Positions 32,755-45,500 of a stretch of 64,000 bases of DNA are shown piece after piece. Under the pieces are notes generated by a model that saw only the letters and a list, made by a program, of their open reading frames with translations, was not told the DNA's origin and did no database searches. The position numbers were made by a program, and so were the translations under genes. The DNA comes from Avena insularis (Eukaryota > Streptophyta > Magnoliopsida > Poales > Poaceae), in NCBI GenBank assembly GCA_023614405.1, contig CM042687.1, positions 241,144,292 through 241,208,291 of the forward strand, given 5' to 3'. Every line of letters starts with the position of its first letter. The first letter of the stretch is position 1.

Positions 32755-33903
32755 GCAAAGGAGTGAGTGAATTTTTGATTTCCGACTTAGGGTCTTTCTC
32801 CGCCGTTGGTGCTAGGGTTCATGCAACGCCGTGTGGGGTCTAGTTCCTTGTTTTGCCTATGTGGTTCCGACTTGGCGCTCGCATCACGAACAGAGTAGTG
32901 ACATGGAGGTCCCGAACGACTCCTTCACGAGGCAGTTGACGGAAAGTTTGTATTTGGTAGGGGTGGGACGAATTCAGCTCGAAATGGTCCTTCTGAGTGA
33001 TTGGCAGCCCAATTTTGTGAAACCCAGTGATTACACAAAACTTGGAGCCCGCGTTGCACTCGCACGGGAAGTCAGACCCCGCGAGTTGAAATCCCCTTCT
33101 CCACCACCATAGCCATCTTCCACTACTTGTAATAGTAGATCTCATCTCCAATTGGCGACATTGTAAGACTATTTGTTATCAACTCTATGATCTCTATTAC
33201 AATGTTTATGACTATTGATTTCATCTCTTTATGTGAGTAATTCTCCTTGGGCTAAGGGCTTCGGCCTAGCCATGTAGCTTTTGTGCATGTTACTTATCAT
33301 GGATGGGATCATCTATTAGTTTGTATGACTTGATGATTGTAATACCCTCTCTTGCCTCAATCTAATGACTTGTCAGGTACCCAAGACCCTGAGGATTGAT
33401 CCAGGTACATGGAGTGTGAGTAACGACTGATCTGCAGGATAGGAACCAAGTGACAGAAAGGGTAGTACGGCTGTATGTGAGGAATTTACTTGGGATTAAT
33501 GGTGACATCACTATGCATTTCATTAGTTCTCTTTCTTCCATGGATGAGACTAGTAGGTTATTGCCATAAGCGGTTGCGGAGGCGATAACATTTATGGGTG
33601 CACTGCCCACATATAATTATCTTGCTCTAACAATTACATGAGAACTTTATTACTATCTATTATTCCCATCAGATGTTTTGCATAGCTACTGGTGAAAATT
33701 GAAGACCCTAGGCCCTCTCTCTCTCCATCGTCAACAACAACAAGATCGCAAACTGTCCGGTGAAAATGCAATAGGAATTCTAAAACTCTCGAAGGTCCGT
33801 TAAGGTAATCTCACTTTGCTTTCTGCTTCTTGAAGATTCGATAAACCTAGGTCTACTAGGGAAAAAGAGCTATACTACATCAATAATCTGGATCGAAGGT
33901 ATC
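32755..33903. other. Spacer without a supported gene
   Basis: Non-coding sequence between the MULE gene start and the tandem repeat. No reading frame, LTR pair or MITE end could be supported. A tctactagggaaaaag stretch at 33852 resembles a CACTA end but has no partner. Confidence 0.4.
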
Positions 33904-36689
33904 AGGTACCTAGGCTGGATGCATGCCTGGGTCCAAGATTGCACAGACCACTGCGTTGCCACGGCCGCCGGTGGGTTTCGCTGTTTTTTGGGCAGCACAA
34001 AACAAAATCTAAAAAAATAAAAAAAATGCGAAAACAGCTCCTAAAGCCCTTGCATGTGGCCCGCTTCCCTCATAAAATCATAAGCAAGGCATACCAGGTC
34101 CTTTGGCATCCAAGGCACCACCAGGATGTCTATCAAGTGTGAGTTAACATGACTTCCAACCCTAGATTCCCCCCGTCGCTGCGAGAACATGGAACCAACC
34201 CATGGATTGAGCCCAAACCCGGCACCTAGCTCCCTCTCGGCATCACAAGCGACTTCTACAACTAGAGATTTCATGGTCATTTAGAGAAATCTTGACTTTC
34301 CATTTTCTGAACCCGAAAAACTGGTGTTTTCCCAAAGGAGGTGCAATATTAGGGCGCGCCTAGGGGACCGAGGCAATTTCCACGCATGCTACACCATGGT
34401 GCAAGGCCATTACCGAGAGGTGGGTATTTATCTCGTGGTGCAAGCATATACTGTATTTTTTTGAGTTACTACCTAGTAAATGCGGTTTCTAACTGTATGT
34501 ACCCTATAAGACACTCTCAATTTTCAGGGAAAAATGGTTTGGGCTGCCCCATGGGGTACCTAGGATGGATGCATGCCTGGGTCCAAGATTGCACCGACCG
34601 TTGCGTTGTTGTGGTCGCCGGAAGGTTCCGCCTTTTCTGGGGCAGCACCAAGCAAAATCTAAAAAAGGTGAAAACAGCTCCTCGAGCCCTTGCATGTGAC
34701 CCACTGCCCTCATAAAATCATAATCAACGCATACCACATCCTTTGGCACACAAGGCACCACCGGGATGTCTATCGAGTGTGAGTTAACATGGCTTCCAAC
34801 CCAAGATCCCCCCCCTCGCTGCCTAGAACATGGAACCAGTCCATGGATTGAGCCCAAACCTAGCACCTATCTCCCTCTCGGCATCGCAGGTGACTTCTCC
34901 AACTAGATATTTCATGGTCATTTGGAGAAATCTTGACTTTCCATTTTCTGAACCCGTAAAATCGGTGTTTTCCCAAAGTAGGTGCAAGATTATGGCGCAC
35001 CCAGGGCCCGAGGAAATTTCCATGCGTGCTACAACATGGTGCATGGCCATTCCCGGGAGGTGGGTATTTATCTCGTGGTGCAATCATATACTGTATTTAT
35101 TTTGAGTTACGGCCTGGTAAATGCGGTTTCTAACTGTATGTACCTATAAGACACTCTCAATTTTCAAGGAAAAATGGTTTGGGTGCCCCATGGGGTACCT
35201 AGGCTGTATGCATGCCTGGGTCCAAGATTGCACTGACTGTTGTGTTGGCGCGCCAGCCGGCGGGTTTCGCCGTTTCTTTGGGCAGCACCAAACAAAATCT
35301 AAAAAAAATTAAAAAAATGTGAAAACATTTCCTGGAGCCCTTGCATGTGACCCACTACCCTCATATAATCATAAGCAAGGCATACCAGGTCCTTTGGCAC
35401 CCAAGGAACCACCAGGATGTCTATCAAGTGTGAGTTAACATGGCTTCCAACCCTAGATTCCCCCCTTGCTACCAGAACATGGAACCACTCCATGGATTGA
35501 GCCCAAACTGGGTACCTTGCTCCCTCTCGGCATCACATGCGACTTCTCCAACTAGAGATTTCGTGGTCATTTGGAGAAATCTTGACTTTCCATTTTTTGA
35601 ACCTGAAAACCAGTGTTTTCCCAAAGGAGGTGCAAGATTAGGGCGTGCCCAGGGGCCCGAGGCAATTTCCATGCATGATACACCATGGTGCACGGCCATT
35701 CCCGGGAGGTGGGTATTTATGTCGTGGTGCAAGCATATACTGTATTTTTTGAGTTACGGCCCAGTAAATGCGGTTTCTAACTGGATGTACCCTATAAGAC
35801 ACTCTCAATTTTTAGGGAAAAATGGTTTGGTGTGCCCCATGGGGTACCTAGGCTGGATGCATGCCTACTTCCAAGATTACACCGACAGTTGCGTTGCCGC
35901 GGCCGCAGGCTAGTTTCGCCCTTTTTTGGGCAGCACCAAACAAAATCTAAAAAAAATGTGAAAACAGCTCCTCGAGCCCTTGCATGTGACCCACTGCCCT
36001 CATAAAATCATAAGCAAGGCATACCAGGTCCTTTTGCACCCAAGGCACCACTAGAATGTCTATCGAGTGTGAGTTAACATGGCTTCCAACCCTAGATTCC
36101 CCCATCTCATTGCCCAAAACATGGAACCACTCCATGGATCGAGCCCAAACCCGGCACCTATCTCCCTCTCGACATCGCAAGCGACTTCTCCAACTAGATT
36201 TCGTGGTGATTTGGAGAAATCTTGACTTTCCATTTTCTAAACCCGAAAAATCGGTGTTTTCCCAAAGGAGGTGCATGATTATGGAGGGCCCAGGGGCCGA
36301 AGGCAATTTCCACGCATGTTACACCATGGTGCATGGCCATTCCCGCAAGGTGGGTATTTATCTCGTGGTGGAATCATATACTGTATTTATTTGGGTTACG
36401 GCCCGATAAATGCGGTTTCTAACTATATGTACCCTATAAGACACTCTCAATTTTCAGGGAAAAATGGTTTGCGGTGCCCCATAGGGGTACCTAGGCTAGA
36501 TGCATGCCTGGGTCCAAGATTGCACCAGCCATTGCATTGTCGCGCCGCTGGCGGGTTTCGCCGTTTCTTTGGGAAGCACCAAACAAAATCTAAAAAAAAT
36601 GTGAAAATAGCTCCTGGAGCCCTTGCATTTGGCACCCAAGGCACCACCATGATGTCTATCGAGTGTGAGTTAACATGGCTTCCAACCCT
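33904..36689. repeat. ~645 bp tandem repeat array, left part
   Basis: The block ggtacctaggctgga with atgcatgcctggg starts near 33906, 34556, 35194, 35845 and 36488, giving spacings of about 640-650 bases. Each unit holds the same ordered words, for example ccatggattgagcccaaac, ctccctctcggcatc, tttggagaaatcttgacttt and gtgggtatttatctcgtggt. The unit is not recognised. The array is cut at 36689 by a retrotransposon and resumes at 48410. Confidence 0.93.
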
Positions 36690-37173
36690 TGTCGTGGGAA
36701 TGGTCACGGCAGATGCTGTAATCGGCAGCGAATAGTAGAACGAGGGGCAAGGGCGGCCAGCCATCTGCGGTGCGAGATGAGGGCGGAGACACAGGGTTTT
36801 ACCCAGGTTCGGCCCCCCGGAGGGTAAATACCTACTCCTGCTAGATTGTATTATGGATGTGGTACAATGGGCGAGCTCGGCGGCTAGGCGGCGAGTCGCT
36901 TGGGGGTATGATGGAACGTATCTCTACACGCCCCGCAGGGAGGTTTATATAGGCTCACCTCCCCTAAGGTTTACATATCTCAACCGATTCAGTTAAAGCT
37001 TCGGTACTCGTTTAACCTAATCCGACTGGGCCTATCTACTCGCCTGGGCCTTCAGCTTCTAGTCGCTTGGTTCCTCGCTAGGCTTCAATCCGCCGCCGCC
37101 TTGCGTGCCCACTCGCCAAGTATTGGGCTGGGAAACGTCTGCTGGGTATACCCGGTAGGCATATCCCCATCGA
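36690..37173 (-). repeat. 3' LTR of the Tat element
   Basis: Starts TGTCGTGGGAATGG on the plus strand and ends near catatccccatcga. It is a direct repeat of 47924-48409, with scattered differences. Confidence 0.92.
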
Positions 37174-37465
37174 GTCCCCGAGGCCGCCGATTTGGCGAGG
37201 TGGTTCTGGCGGTCGAGCATACGGCTGCTGAGTAGACATCCATCGAATCAACGGCGGGCCTCATAAAGGAAAAACTAATCACACTACTCGCAGCTTTGGC
37301 GAGTCGAGTCGGCGAAACACTGTCATAGTGGTTGGGTCGGCGAGCCGAGTGGCTGAAGTTGGACCGTTAAACATGGTCAAACTAGCCATTGGAGTTAATC
37401 CAACGGTAACTTTTGGCGTAATCATCGCGCGGTAACGGTTCCCTGATTTGGCGGGTAGCAACCGC

Positions 37466-37472
37466 TATATAA
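37466..37472 (+). promoter_or_regulatory. TATA box of the antisense gene
   Basis: TATATAAG lies on the plus strand about 130 bases before the ATG at 37600, which stands in a favourable gccATGGa context. It is opposite in direction to the LTR promoter of the element. Confidence 0.65.
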
Positions 37473-37599
37473 GAGGAATGGCTAGCGATCAGAGGACCAC
37501 CGTCTCACCATTTCCTCCGATCATGCGCACTCTTTCGCCTCCTCCGCTGACCAATCCAGCCAACCGGAAATCCTCCGAGCCCCCACAAATCTTTCCGCC

Positions 37600-40500
37600 A
37601 TGGACCTCTCCACGAACCTTGGGGCAGATCGAAATGCACTAGGGCATCGGCTTCCTTTGAGGAGTCCGGGATCCGGCTGCTGGCGCATCCCCGCGGCCGG
37701 AGAGGTGACTCCAAACCCGCGAGAGAGGGAGTTCATCTGCTTCACCAGTCATCTCGAACGGGGGCTAGGGTTCCCCACGTCCCTATTCTTCCGGCGCTTC
37801 TGCTCCTACTACGGGATCCAGCCGTCGGATCTGGGCCCCCATAGCGTCGAGCAGCTCGCCATCTTTGTATGCTCTGCGAGTGCTACTTGGGCTGCCGGCC
37901 CTACTTCCCTCTTTGGCAAGATCTGTTCCATGGACGGATCAGCCGCGAGGAGGCGGGCGGCCCAATGCTCGCCGCGGGTGGCCTAACCTTCCAGCTGAAG
38001 TCGAAGGCCTCATTCTTCGACCTGATGCTGCCCGCCAAGGCAGCGAGCGACTGAAAAAGTCGTGGTTCTATGTTGCCGAGGCGACTCCGGAAGGCGAGAC
38101 GGTGATTCCGCGGTACTCCGCCAATCGGTCCGAGCCAAGGCCGCTTCAAATCGGCAAGCTTCCGGCGACCAGCGGATGGTTGTCGACGAGATGCTTCAGA
38201 CCATCCGCGTCGAAGAAGAAGGGCCTCGACGATAAACTTGTACAACTGGCTCGGCGGCGACTCATCCCCCGCAGCGCGAGCACTACATGTACCAAGACAC
38301 CGCCGACGACCCGACAAAGCTAGCTTGACCGAGTGGAGGCTCGATGACTACACCGCCCTGAAGAAAATCACCCAAGCGGTGTACTTGACGCCCAAGCTGG
38401 GGTCGCCCCCTATACCGCGAAGCGCTCAGCCCCAACGGTAATCACTTCGTATCATTCGCAGTCGCAGTCCTTTTGCAGTCGCGGTCATACTAACTTCAAC
38501 TTGCCTTTGTTGCAGCTGTTCCAAGTGGTGGAAGGGTGGCTCCCGCCCTCGGATGACGAGAATTCGAGCTCGTCCCGTCCGAGACATGGGTCGCCCGCTA
38601 GGAGCGAAAATGGCGACAGACGACGAATCCAAGGAGGAAGCTGCCCGCTGGCTCGCAAGACCAAGGGCAACGCCAAGCGAGCTCAAGGCGAGCAAGAGCC
38701 TCGAGCGCCATGATGATGAAGAAGAACTTCCGGAGACGACCTCGCGCCGCCAAGCTACTCCGTCAAAGAAGAAGAAGAAAGAGAAGGAGGCGAAGGCCCC
38801 TCCAAGAAGGAAGACGAAACCGACGAGGCCGGCCTCGCCACCACACTCGGCAAGCAGTTCCGACGCCCCAGCCTGGCCAAGGACGAGGCGCCGACGACGA
38901 CGGCCGTGCTGGACACGGCCACCATCGAGGTGCCCGGCCGATGCCTCTCGCCATTCGCCCGGTCTCGGGCTGGGAGGCTCCGAGCAGCGACTTCGCCTCG
39001 CAGGGAAGCTCCTGTCGAAGAAGTTACAGAGGCTCCGGTCGCAGCTTCAACAACGAAGAAGTCGTCCGTGTCTTGGGCACGCGACGTCCTGGACATGGGG
39101 CTCAGCCACGACCGGGCCTCGAGCTGGAGAAGCCAGCCGCCTCCGACGGGCTGCGCTTCATTCCAGTCGCCAAGTGAGTGCACTCGCCTTCCTTTGTCTC
39201 CCATAATCATTGAATTATCTTGCTTATATGATCAATGTACAGGACCGGAGTGAAGAAGATGGGCCATCCAACCGTGGCTAAGGTGCCGTCCGTCGTCAGC
39301 GAGGAGGATTCTTCCCGCAAGAGGAAGGCGGACGAAGTCGCTGCCCTCGCGGATGGCGGCAAGAAGGCCAAGGGTGACGCCGTCGTCACGATTTCTGATG
39401 ACACGGCGGCCGCGCCGGCTGGTCCTGCAACGGAGGCGGCCGCGTCCATGAAGGAGGGAGCTCCATTGCCTAGAACGGCCGAGCTGACCTCTTTTGGGGA
39501 GGGTGCCTCTATCGCCACCTTCCCGCGCTTCACGACCAAGGCGGCCACGGCGAGTGGAACTTCGCCTTCGAGCCACGCTCCAGGAGTCGCCGACGCCGAA
39601 ATTGACCAGCGCCGTGGGCATACGCCAGCTCTCCTTGCATCAGTGGACGCGATACAACTCCACGGCATGCTTGGTGCAGCCATCCAGGTACATCCAGTCC
39701 CCGAGGATCAGATCGGTGTTTTGCAGCGGCCTGATTCTTTTAGTGTCTTTTATTCGCTTTTTGCATCCAGTCCCCGAGTGCGCACTCGCTGAATTTCAGT
39801 GGGTGGGCACTTTAGGAATTCCTGAGTACTGGTCCCGAAAGTGCGCACTCGCTGAATTTCAGCGGGTGGGCACTTTAGGAGTTTCTTTGATTGCCAGTCC
39901 CCGAGTGCGTACTCGCTGAATTTCAGCGGGTGGGCACTTTAGGAGTTTCTTTAATTGACCTTTTGGTGATGTGCAGGGTCTGCAGCTTGAATCGGCCGAC
40001 CGATTGGCGGCGAAGCAGTGCGCGGAAAAGGAACCGCCATCGCCCGTGAGGCGAACGGGCTTCGGGCTATTGTTGCCGCGGCGAGGAAGCTTCGCCAGGG
40101 CTTGTCCTCGCTAGTGAATTGGCGGCGCAGCCGGGCTTTGAGTTCGCCGAACAACGGATCGCCGACCTCGGCGCCAATGGAGGCGGCGAAGAAGCAAGCT
40201 CAGCCGATGGGCGAGCCAAGGCCGCCGCCAGCAGCCGAAGAGGATCGCAGAGTGTCGGAAGTCCTTATTGCTGGGCTTCGGGGCGACCATACGCCGCTCA
40301 ATGCTTCATCACGCCCTCGCCCGCCTGCTGATTGGTAAGCGGCCCGCCTCTTTCAGTAGCTGTGCCATTTGTGGTGTCCGTCAGATTCATTATTGTCTTC
40401 TACTCGCAGGTCGCATCATCGACAGCGGAAGAAGCAAGCACGTTCGACGCGGCGGTGTGAGCATGCTTGTCGATTCGCCACGTTGTCGGCGACGCATCCG

Positions 40501-40834
40501 TGCTTACCTCCGTGAGATATCGCCCACGGAAGTGATTCCCAGCGACCTCGTTGAGGTGTGGAGTTATTTGGAGAAGGCGCCCGCGGTCGTAGAGTTCATG
40601 ACGCGGTCGGCGTTTCGGCGCGGGGCGGCAACGGCGCTTAGCCTCGGTCTTGCCCACTTCCCCGAGGACTTCGACATCAACGATGTGACGAGTGGCTACC
40701 CATCGTCGACTGGCGTGGTGGAGCTTTCCGAGGTCCTCACGTTGCAAGACCGCGCCGCCAAGTACTCGGAGCGTGTCTTGGCGATGGCTTACTTCCTCCC
40801 GCATTTCAGGTTCCGGGCGACCCAGCCGCCGTGA
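37600..40834 (+). pseudogene. Antisense extra gene (Transposase_28 / putative gypsy-type protein)
   Basis: The start MDLSTNLGADRN at 37600 is followed by the Transposase_28 region: FICFTSHLERGLGFPTSLFF, YYGIQPSDLGPHS, then CYLGCRPYFPLW in another frame near 37880. Four introns are well defined: 38438-38515, 39174-39242, 39688-39976 and 40335-40409. Middle exons are Lys/Arg/Pro-rich (KKKKKEKEAK, SRKRKADEV). The last exon (about 40410-40834) has FMTRSAFRRGAATALSLGLAHF and INDVTSG, shared with the homologous gene at 1716-2230. Frameshifts near 37870, 38050 and in the central exons disable it. The product role is unknown; the basic regions suggest nuclear location (inference). Confidence 0.8.
39770..39950 (+). 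repeat. ~62 bp tandem repeats in an intron of the antisense gene
   Basis: Three units with gtgcgcactcgctgaatttca followed by a gtgggcactttagga block, spaced about 60-65 bases and joined by cagtccccgag-type words. All lie inside the intron 39688-39976. Confidence 0.9.
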
Positions 40835-41813
40835 TCGTGATCTCAAGGTTGAGCAACCCTTCCACGGGCGATGGCGGTGAACTGACGACGTATCCGTCGA
40901 ACCCAGACACGCTGCTTCATCCGCAATCGCCGGGAGTTGGCGAGTTGTCGCCTAAGCCCGCAGAATAGGATAGTTTGCCATGTGGCGTTAGCAGCTTCGC
41001 CATGCGGCATATTTTGTAATGCTAACAATGCAACATGCTATCGAATGAGATGTCGTGTCTATTTTGGTAATTGTCAAGTGTTTGTGATTGTTGTTTGAAC
41101 GAGTCCCCGAGCGCGTCCGCCCTTTTGTGGGGTTTACCTCGTATGTGGTGTGTTTGGTATCTTTGTGTGTTTTATTATTGTGGTCGACTCGCCTGGACTC
41201 GAAGAGCCAGTCGCTAGGCGACTCCCTTGAACGCGCTGTACTTCGCCATTTTCCCGTGCGCGAACGAGGTCGGGTGGCCGAGTCCCCGAGCTTGGTACTT
41301 GGTTGTTCCAGGAACGACTCGAGGGTGAGTGAGGACTTGGCGCGTTAGTTTGTGCGCGTCACTCCTGCCTGTCCCGTGGGGTCAGTCGCATGGCGAGTCC
41401 CGCATGCTCTCCTACTTGGCTTTTCCGACCGCCGAGGTGAACTGGTCCGCAGTCCCCGAGCGTGGTACTTAGCCGTTCGAGTCGCTATGTCGAGGATGCG
41501 GAGGATCGTGGTCGCTGTAAGAAGCGTAGGCAGTAGTCTTGGTTCGTAGAACCAGTCGAGCTAGGCGACTCCAATGGGGCTCCGGGTAGGCGTTTTTCGT
41601 GGACGATGCAAGACCTGAGGTAGTTTTGCACCGCACTACTTAGCCGTGCCGATTGCTGTACCAAAGGTTGACTTCGGTTAGCGTGATGCTGTTATTACGA
41701 AAAGCGACCGCACAACACACGGAGAGTAGGCGAACTTGCGTAACCGCTTTTTATTTCATATCGACCGGAGAGTACATATGTGGGGTTCTAGGCGAGAACT
41801 TCCGTGAGGAGGT
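40835..41813. other. Spacer between the convergent antisense gene and pol
   Basis: Non-coding, GC-rich, with several agtccccgag words (about 41102, 41280, 41452) similar to those in the intron repeat. It should hold the 3' ends of both transcripts. Confidence 0.5.
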
Positions 41814-42919
41814 TTACATTCCATGGTCGCTGACGTCGAGTTCGCCGTCCCGCGACGCCGATGAGGTAGTAGGCGCTGCTGCCGAGTACACGGCCGATGG
41901 CGAATGGTCCCTCCCATGGAGGGGAAAGCTTGTGCATGCCCTTCTTGTCCGGATGAGACGCAGCACCAGGTCGCCTTTCTTGAAGGTGCGAGTTTTCACC
42001 GCTGGCGGTGATAGCGGCGGAGTCCTTGTTGGTAGATGGCGGTGCGCGAGCGAAGCTAGGTCGCGTGCCTTCGTCGAGTTGATTGACTCCATCCTATCGT
42101 GCGAAGTTCGCTCGCAGCTTCCGGTAGTGGACGACCTTGGCGAAGTCGCGTGCTCAAGGTCGGTGGGGCACGACGCCTCGGCGCCGCATACACCATGAAG
42201 AAGGGGTGAATCCGTCCGACCTATTGACCGAGGTGCGGATTCCCGATGACGGAGGGTAGCTCTCACCCAGCACCCGACGATGCGCCGAGTGGTACTTGGA
42301 GTCGCGGCTTCAGCCGTGGAGGATGCTTTGGTTGGCCTGCTCGCCTGGCCGTTGATTCGGTGGGCGATCGACGCGAGGTCAAGCGAATGTGGTGCTCTTC
42401 GCAGAATTCGCCATGGCCTTTGGCAAAGTTGGTGCTGTTGTCCGTGATGATGCTGTTGGGGAACCCAGCGATATATGAGTTCGCGAGGAATTTCGTGTGG
42501 CGTCTTCCCCGCATTTCGGACTGGCTTGGCCTCCACCCACTTTGTGAATTTGTCGATCGCGACCAGGAGGTGGGTGTAACCGAGGGAGCCTTCTTGAAGG
42601 GGCCCACCATGTCCATGCCCCATACGGCGAATGGCCGTGTGATGGGGATTGTTTTGAGCGAGCTCGCACGCGCGCTCTGGTTGGCGATTCTAGCACCCGG
42701 CGCACCGCTGGACAATGTCGACAGCGTCGGCGTGTCGCGGGCCAAGAGAAGCCATGTCGCATAGCCTTGGAGACGAGGGAGCGGGCGCCGCGCAGGCCGC
42801 AGCCACCGGAGTGGATGTCGTGGAGGATCTTGCGCCCTTCGGGCGGTTGGACGCAGCGTTGAACACGCCGGTGACATCGCTGGCCAGGAGCTCACCGTCG
42901 ATGATGGCGAGACTTGCAT
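41814..42919 (-). pseudogene. Tat element integrase, broken
   Basis: Two overlapping frames carry the pieces. The frame 42919-42263 has the zinc-binding side and ITRPFAVWGMDMVGPFKKAP, then SIITDNSTNFAKGHGEFCEE. The frame 42623-41814 has YTHLLVAIDKFTKWVEAKPV and a decayed SIAHRINGQ block without the catalytic glutamate context, then KKGDLVLR near the C-terminus. The second Asp is present. Frame changes and small deletions make the enzyme inactive. Confidence 0.88.
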
Positions 42920-44030
42920 CGACGGGCGATCATCCGAAGCTCAGATTGCCTCCGGCAAGGTGCCGCTTCTGTAGGCGGCGTAGGGCTTGGTCCATCGTTC
43001 GCTCGCTGAAAAGCGACCAGGGCTGCCTCGTTGGAGCGGGATTCCGATGTCGATCTCCCTTGGGGGAGAGACTGATGGCTTGGTGATCGTGTCGAGGAAG
43101 ACACCGGCGGGTGGTGCGAGTCGAGCCGACCCGATGCGAGAGAGGGCGTCGGCCTCCTCGTTCTTCCGCCTATCGATCCACTCGACGGAGTAGCCTGTGA
43201 AGTGTCCGCCCAAATTGTCCACTGCTTGGCGGTACGCCGCCATGGTGGGGGAGACGGCGTCGCAGGTGCCAGCGACTTGTCCTGCGACGAGGTCGGAGTC
43301 GCCGTAGCAGCGTAGGCGGTTGACATTCATCTCCCTGGCGGCCCTCATGCCGTGTAGTAAGGCCTCAGACTCGCCATGTTGTTTGTGCAGGTGTGAAGTG
43401 CAGAGGACATAGCGGAGCTTGTCGCCTTCGGAGAGGTTAGCACGATCCCCGCCAAGGCCGTCCGTGTTCTTGGAGCCATCAAAGTGCAGGCTCCAGAGTG
43501 GAGGTATGGCTTCTCCGCTGCTGGGCTTCTTCCCGCCGGGCGATGAAGTCCGCGAGGGCTTGCGACTTGATTGCTTCGTGGCTCAGATTTGATGTTGTGG
43601 ACGCCGATCTCGACGCCCACTTGCGATCACCTGCCGCCTCACGGTTGCGGATGATGTCCCCGAACGGTGCGGAGGAGACGACCGTGATCGGGTGCTCCGG
43701 AAGTAGTGCGGGCGTCGCAGGTGCCTTGAAGACCGCGTATACAAGCTTCGGTATCATGGGTACCGCTGGCGCGACTCGGTGAGGACCTCGCTGATGTAGT
43801 AGACCGGTCGCTGTACTGGGCGCTCCTTTCCTTCCTCCGGTCGCTCGACAACCATGACCGCGCTGACGACGTGCTCGGAAGCCGCGACGTAGACTAGCAT
43901 GGGTTCTTTGTCGACCGGGGTGGCGAGTAGCACCTTCTTGAGGTCGTGGAGCGCGTCGTCCGCCTCCTTGTCCCACTGGAATGTGGGGTTCTTCGCGATC
44001 GCGATATAGAGGCATTGCCTTTTCGCCCAA
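42892..44030 (-). pseudogene. Tat element RNase H region, broken
   Basis: 43348-42941 encodes MRAAREMNVNRLRCYGDSDL and VAGQVAGTCDAVSPTMAAY, then GYSVEWIDRRKNEEADALSR. These are the Asp and the C-terminal DALSR-type block of Gypsy/plant RNase H. Upstream pieces (44030-43479) cover the connection region, with KSQALADFIA near the end, split over frames. It would degrade RNA in the RNA-DNA hybrid. Confidence 0.85.
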
Positions 44031-44800
44031 GCGGGGGATGAAGCGACTGAGAGCCGCTACTCGCCCAGCCAGCTTCTGAACGTCGCGCAGGCACTCGGGT
44101 TTGCCGAGTCGGGCGATCTTGTCGATCTTGGTGGGGTTTGCCTCGATCCCGAGCTTGGAGACGACATAGCCCAGTAGCTGTCATGCGGGTACACCGAAGG
44201 TGCATTTGCCTGGGTTGAGCTTTATCTTGTATTTTCGCAAGTTGGCGAACGTTTCCGCCAGGTCGGCGAGTAGGTCGCCCTGGCGAGCGGACTTTACGAC
44301 CATGTCGTCGATGTAGACGAGGATGTTGCGGCCAATTTGGCTCGCAAGGCATTCTTGCATGCACCGCTGGTAGGTCGCCCCGGCGTTCTTGAGGCCAAAG
44401 GTCATGGCGGTGTAGCAGAAAGCTCCGAATGGCGTGATGAACGCCGTCTTCTCCTCGTCATCGACAGCCATTTTGATCTGGTTGTAACCAGAATAGGCGC
44501 CGAGGAAACACAGCGATTCCGAGCCCGCGGTGGAATCGATTATCCGGTCGATCCGCTGGAGGACGAATCGCCTTTGGGCAGGCGCTGTTCAGGTTTGTGT
44601 AGTCGATACACATCCTCTAGGTCCCGTTTTTCTTCTCAACCAGGACTGGGTTTGCCAGCCACTTGGAGTATTTGATTGGCCGGATGAAGCCTGCAGCGAG
44701 TAGACGTTGCACCTCTTCGGCGATTGCTCGGCGGCGCTCTTCATTGAAGGGCCGCAGCGATCGCTGATGTGTCGCCTTTGGGGTCGGCGCTTAGCTTGTG
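44031..44800 (-). pseudogene. Tat element reverse transcriptase, broken
   Basis: 44471-44181 encodes ITPFGAFCYTAMTFGLKNAG and ATYQRCMQECLASQIGRNIL, then VYIDDMVVKS with the YIDD catalytic motif, and FANLRKYKIKLNPGKCTFGV. The parts before and after are in other frames and carry stops. The order fits Gypsy RVT_1. Confidence 0.92.
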
Positions 44801-44922
44801 CTCAGCGAGCTCCCTGGGGACACCGGGCATGTCAGAGGGCTTCCATGCGAAGATGTCCCTGTTCTCACGGAGGAACTCGATGAGCGCGCCTTCCTATGCC
44901 GGGCTCATGCTCGTCCCGATCG

Positions 44923-45500
44923 TCACCGTCTGGTTGGAGTCGCCTGGGACCAGCTCGACGGTACGGGTGTGCGTGGTGGCCTCAAAGGTTGAGGTGTTTG
45001 CGCCCTCCGAGTTGGGATTCTTGAGTATGGTGGGGTCGTTGTTGTTGACCTCGCCGCAGACGGCGAAGTTCGTCTGCGGGTTGGTCTCCGCCGCGATGAC
45101 GGCGTCAAGACTCGGGCGCCTTTGGCCTCGCACTCGGCGGCCATGTCGGGGTCGTCGTTGATGGTGATGACGCCGCACGGCCCGGGGAGCTTCATCGCGT
45201 TGTACGCGTAGTGGGGCGCTGCCATGAACTTGGCGAACGCCTGGCGCCCCAGGACGCAATGGTAGGGGCTGTCGAATGGCACGAGCTCGAAGATGATCCG
45301 CTCGGTGCGGAAGTTTGCTGGTGTGCCAAAGGTGACTGGCAGTGTGACCTTGCCGATCGGGTACGCCTTCCGACCGGGGACGATGCCGTGGAACATGGTG
45401 TGGGTCGTCTCGATCATCGACGTGGATCCGCAGTCATCAAGGTGTCCAGTACAGGATGTTGATGGAGCTTCCGCCATCATCAATGTCTTGGGGAGCCGTA
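44923..45500 (-). pseudogene. Tat element protease region, frameshifted
   Basis: DDGGSSINILYW ends one frame near 45437-45475 and carries the D-x-G-S type active site. The next frame continues with VTLPVTFGTPANFRTERIIF, FELVPFDSPYHCVLGRQAF and KLPGPCGVITINDD. Together these resemble the aspartic protease plus linker of Tat-type elements. The break lies within a few codons of the active site. Confidence 0.85.

Noticed and set aside
33850..33885. tctactagggaaaaag resembling a CACTA end
   Set aside because: No CAC start, no subterminal repeats and no partner end nearby.
34386..36735. Similar short frames (KNGLGCPMGYLGW-type) in several units of the ~645 bp repeat, also at 22084
   Set aside because: Lengths and ends differ from unit to unit, with frameshifts between them. 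Nucleotide similarity of the repeat explains them.
38763..39210. Ser/Arg-rich minus-strand frames opposite the antisense gene
   Set aside because: They arise from the GC-rich, Lys/Arg-rich exons on the plus strand and have no motif or promoter.
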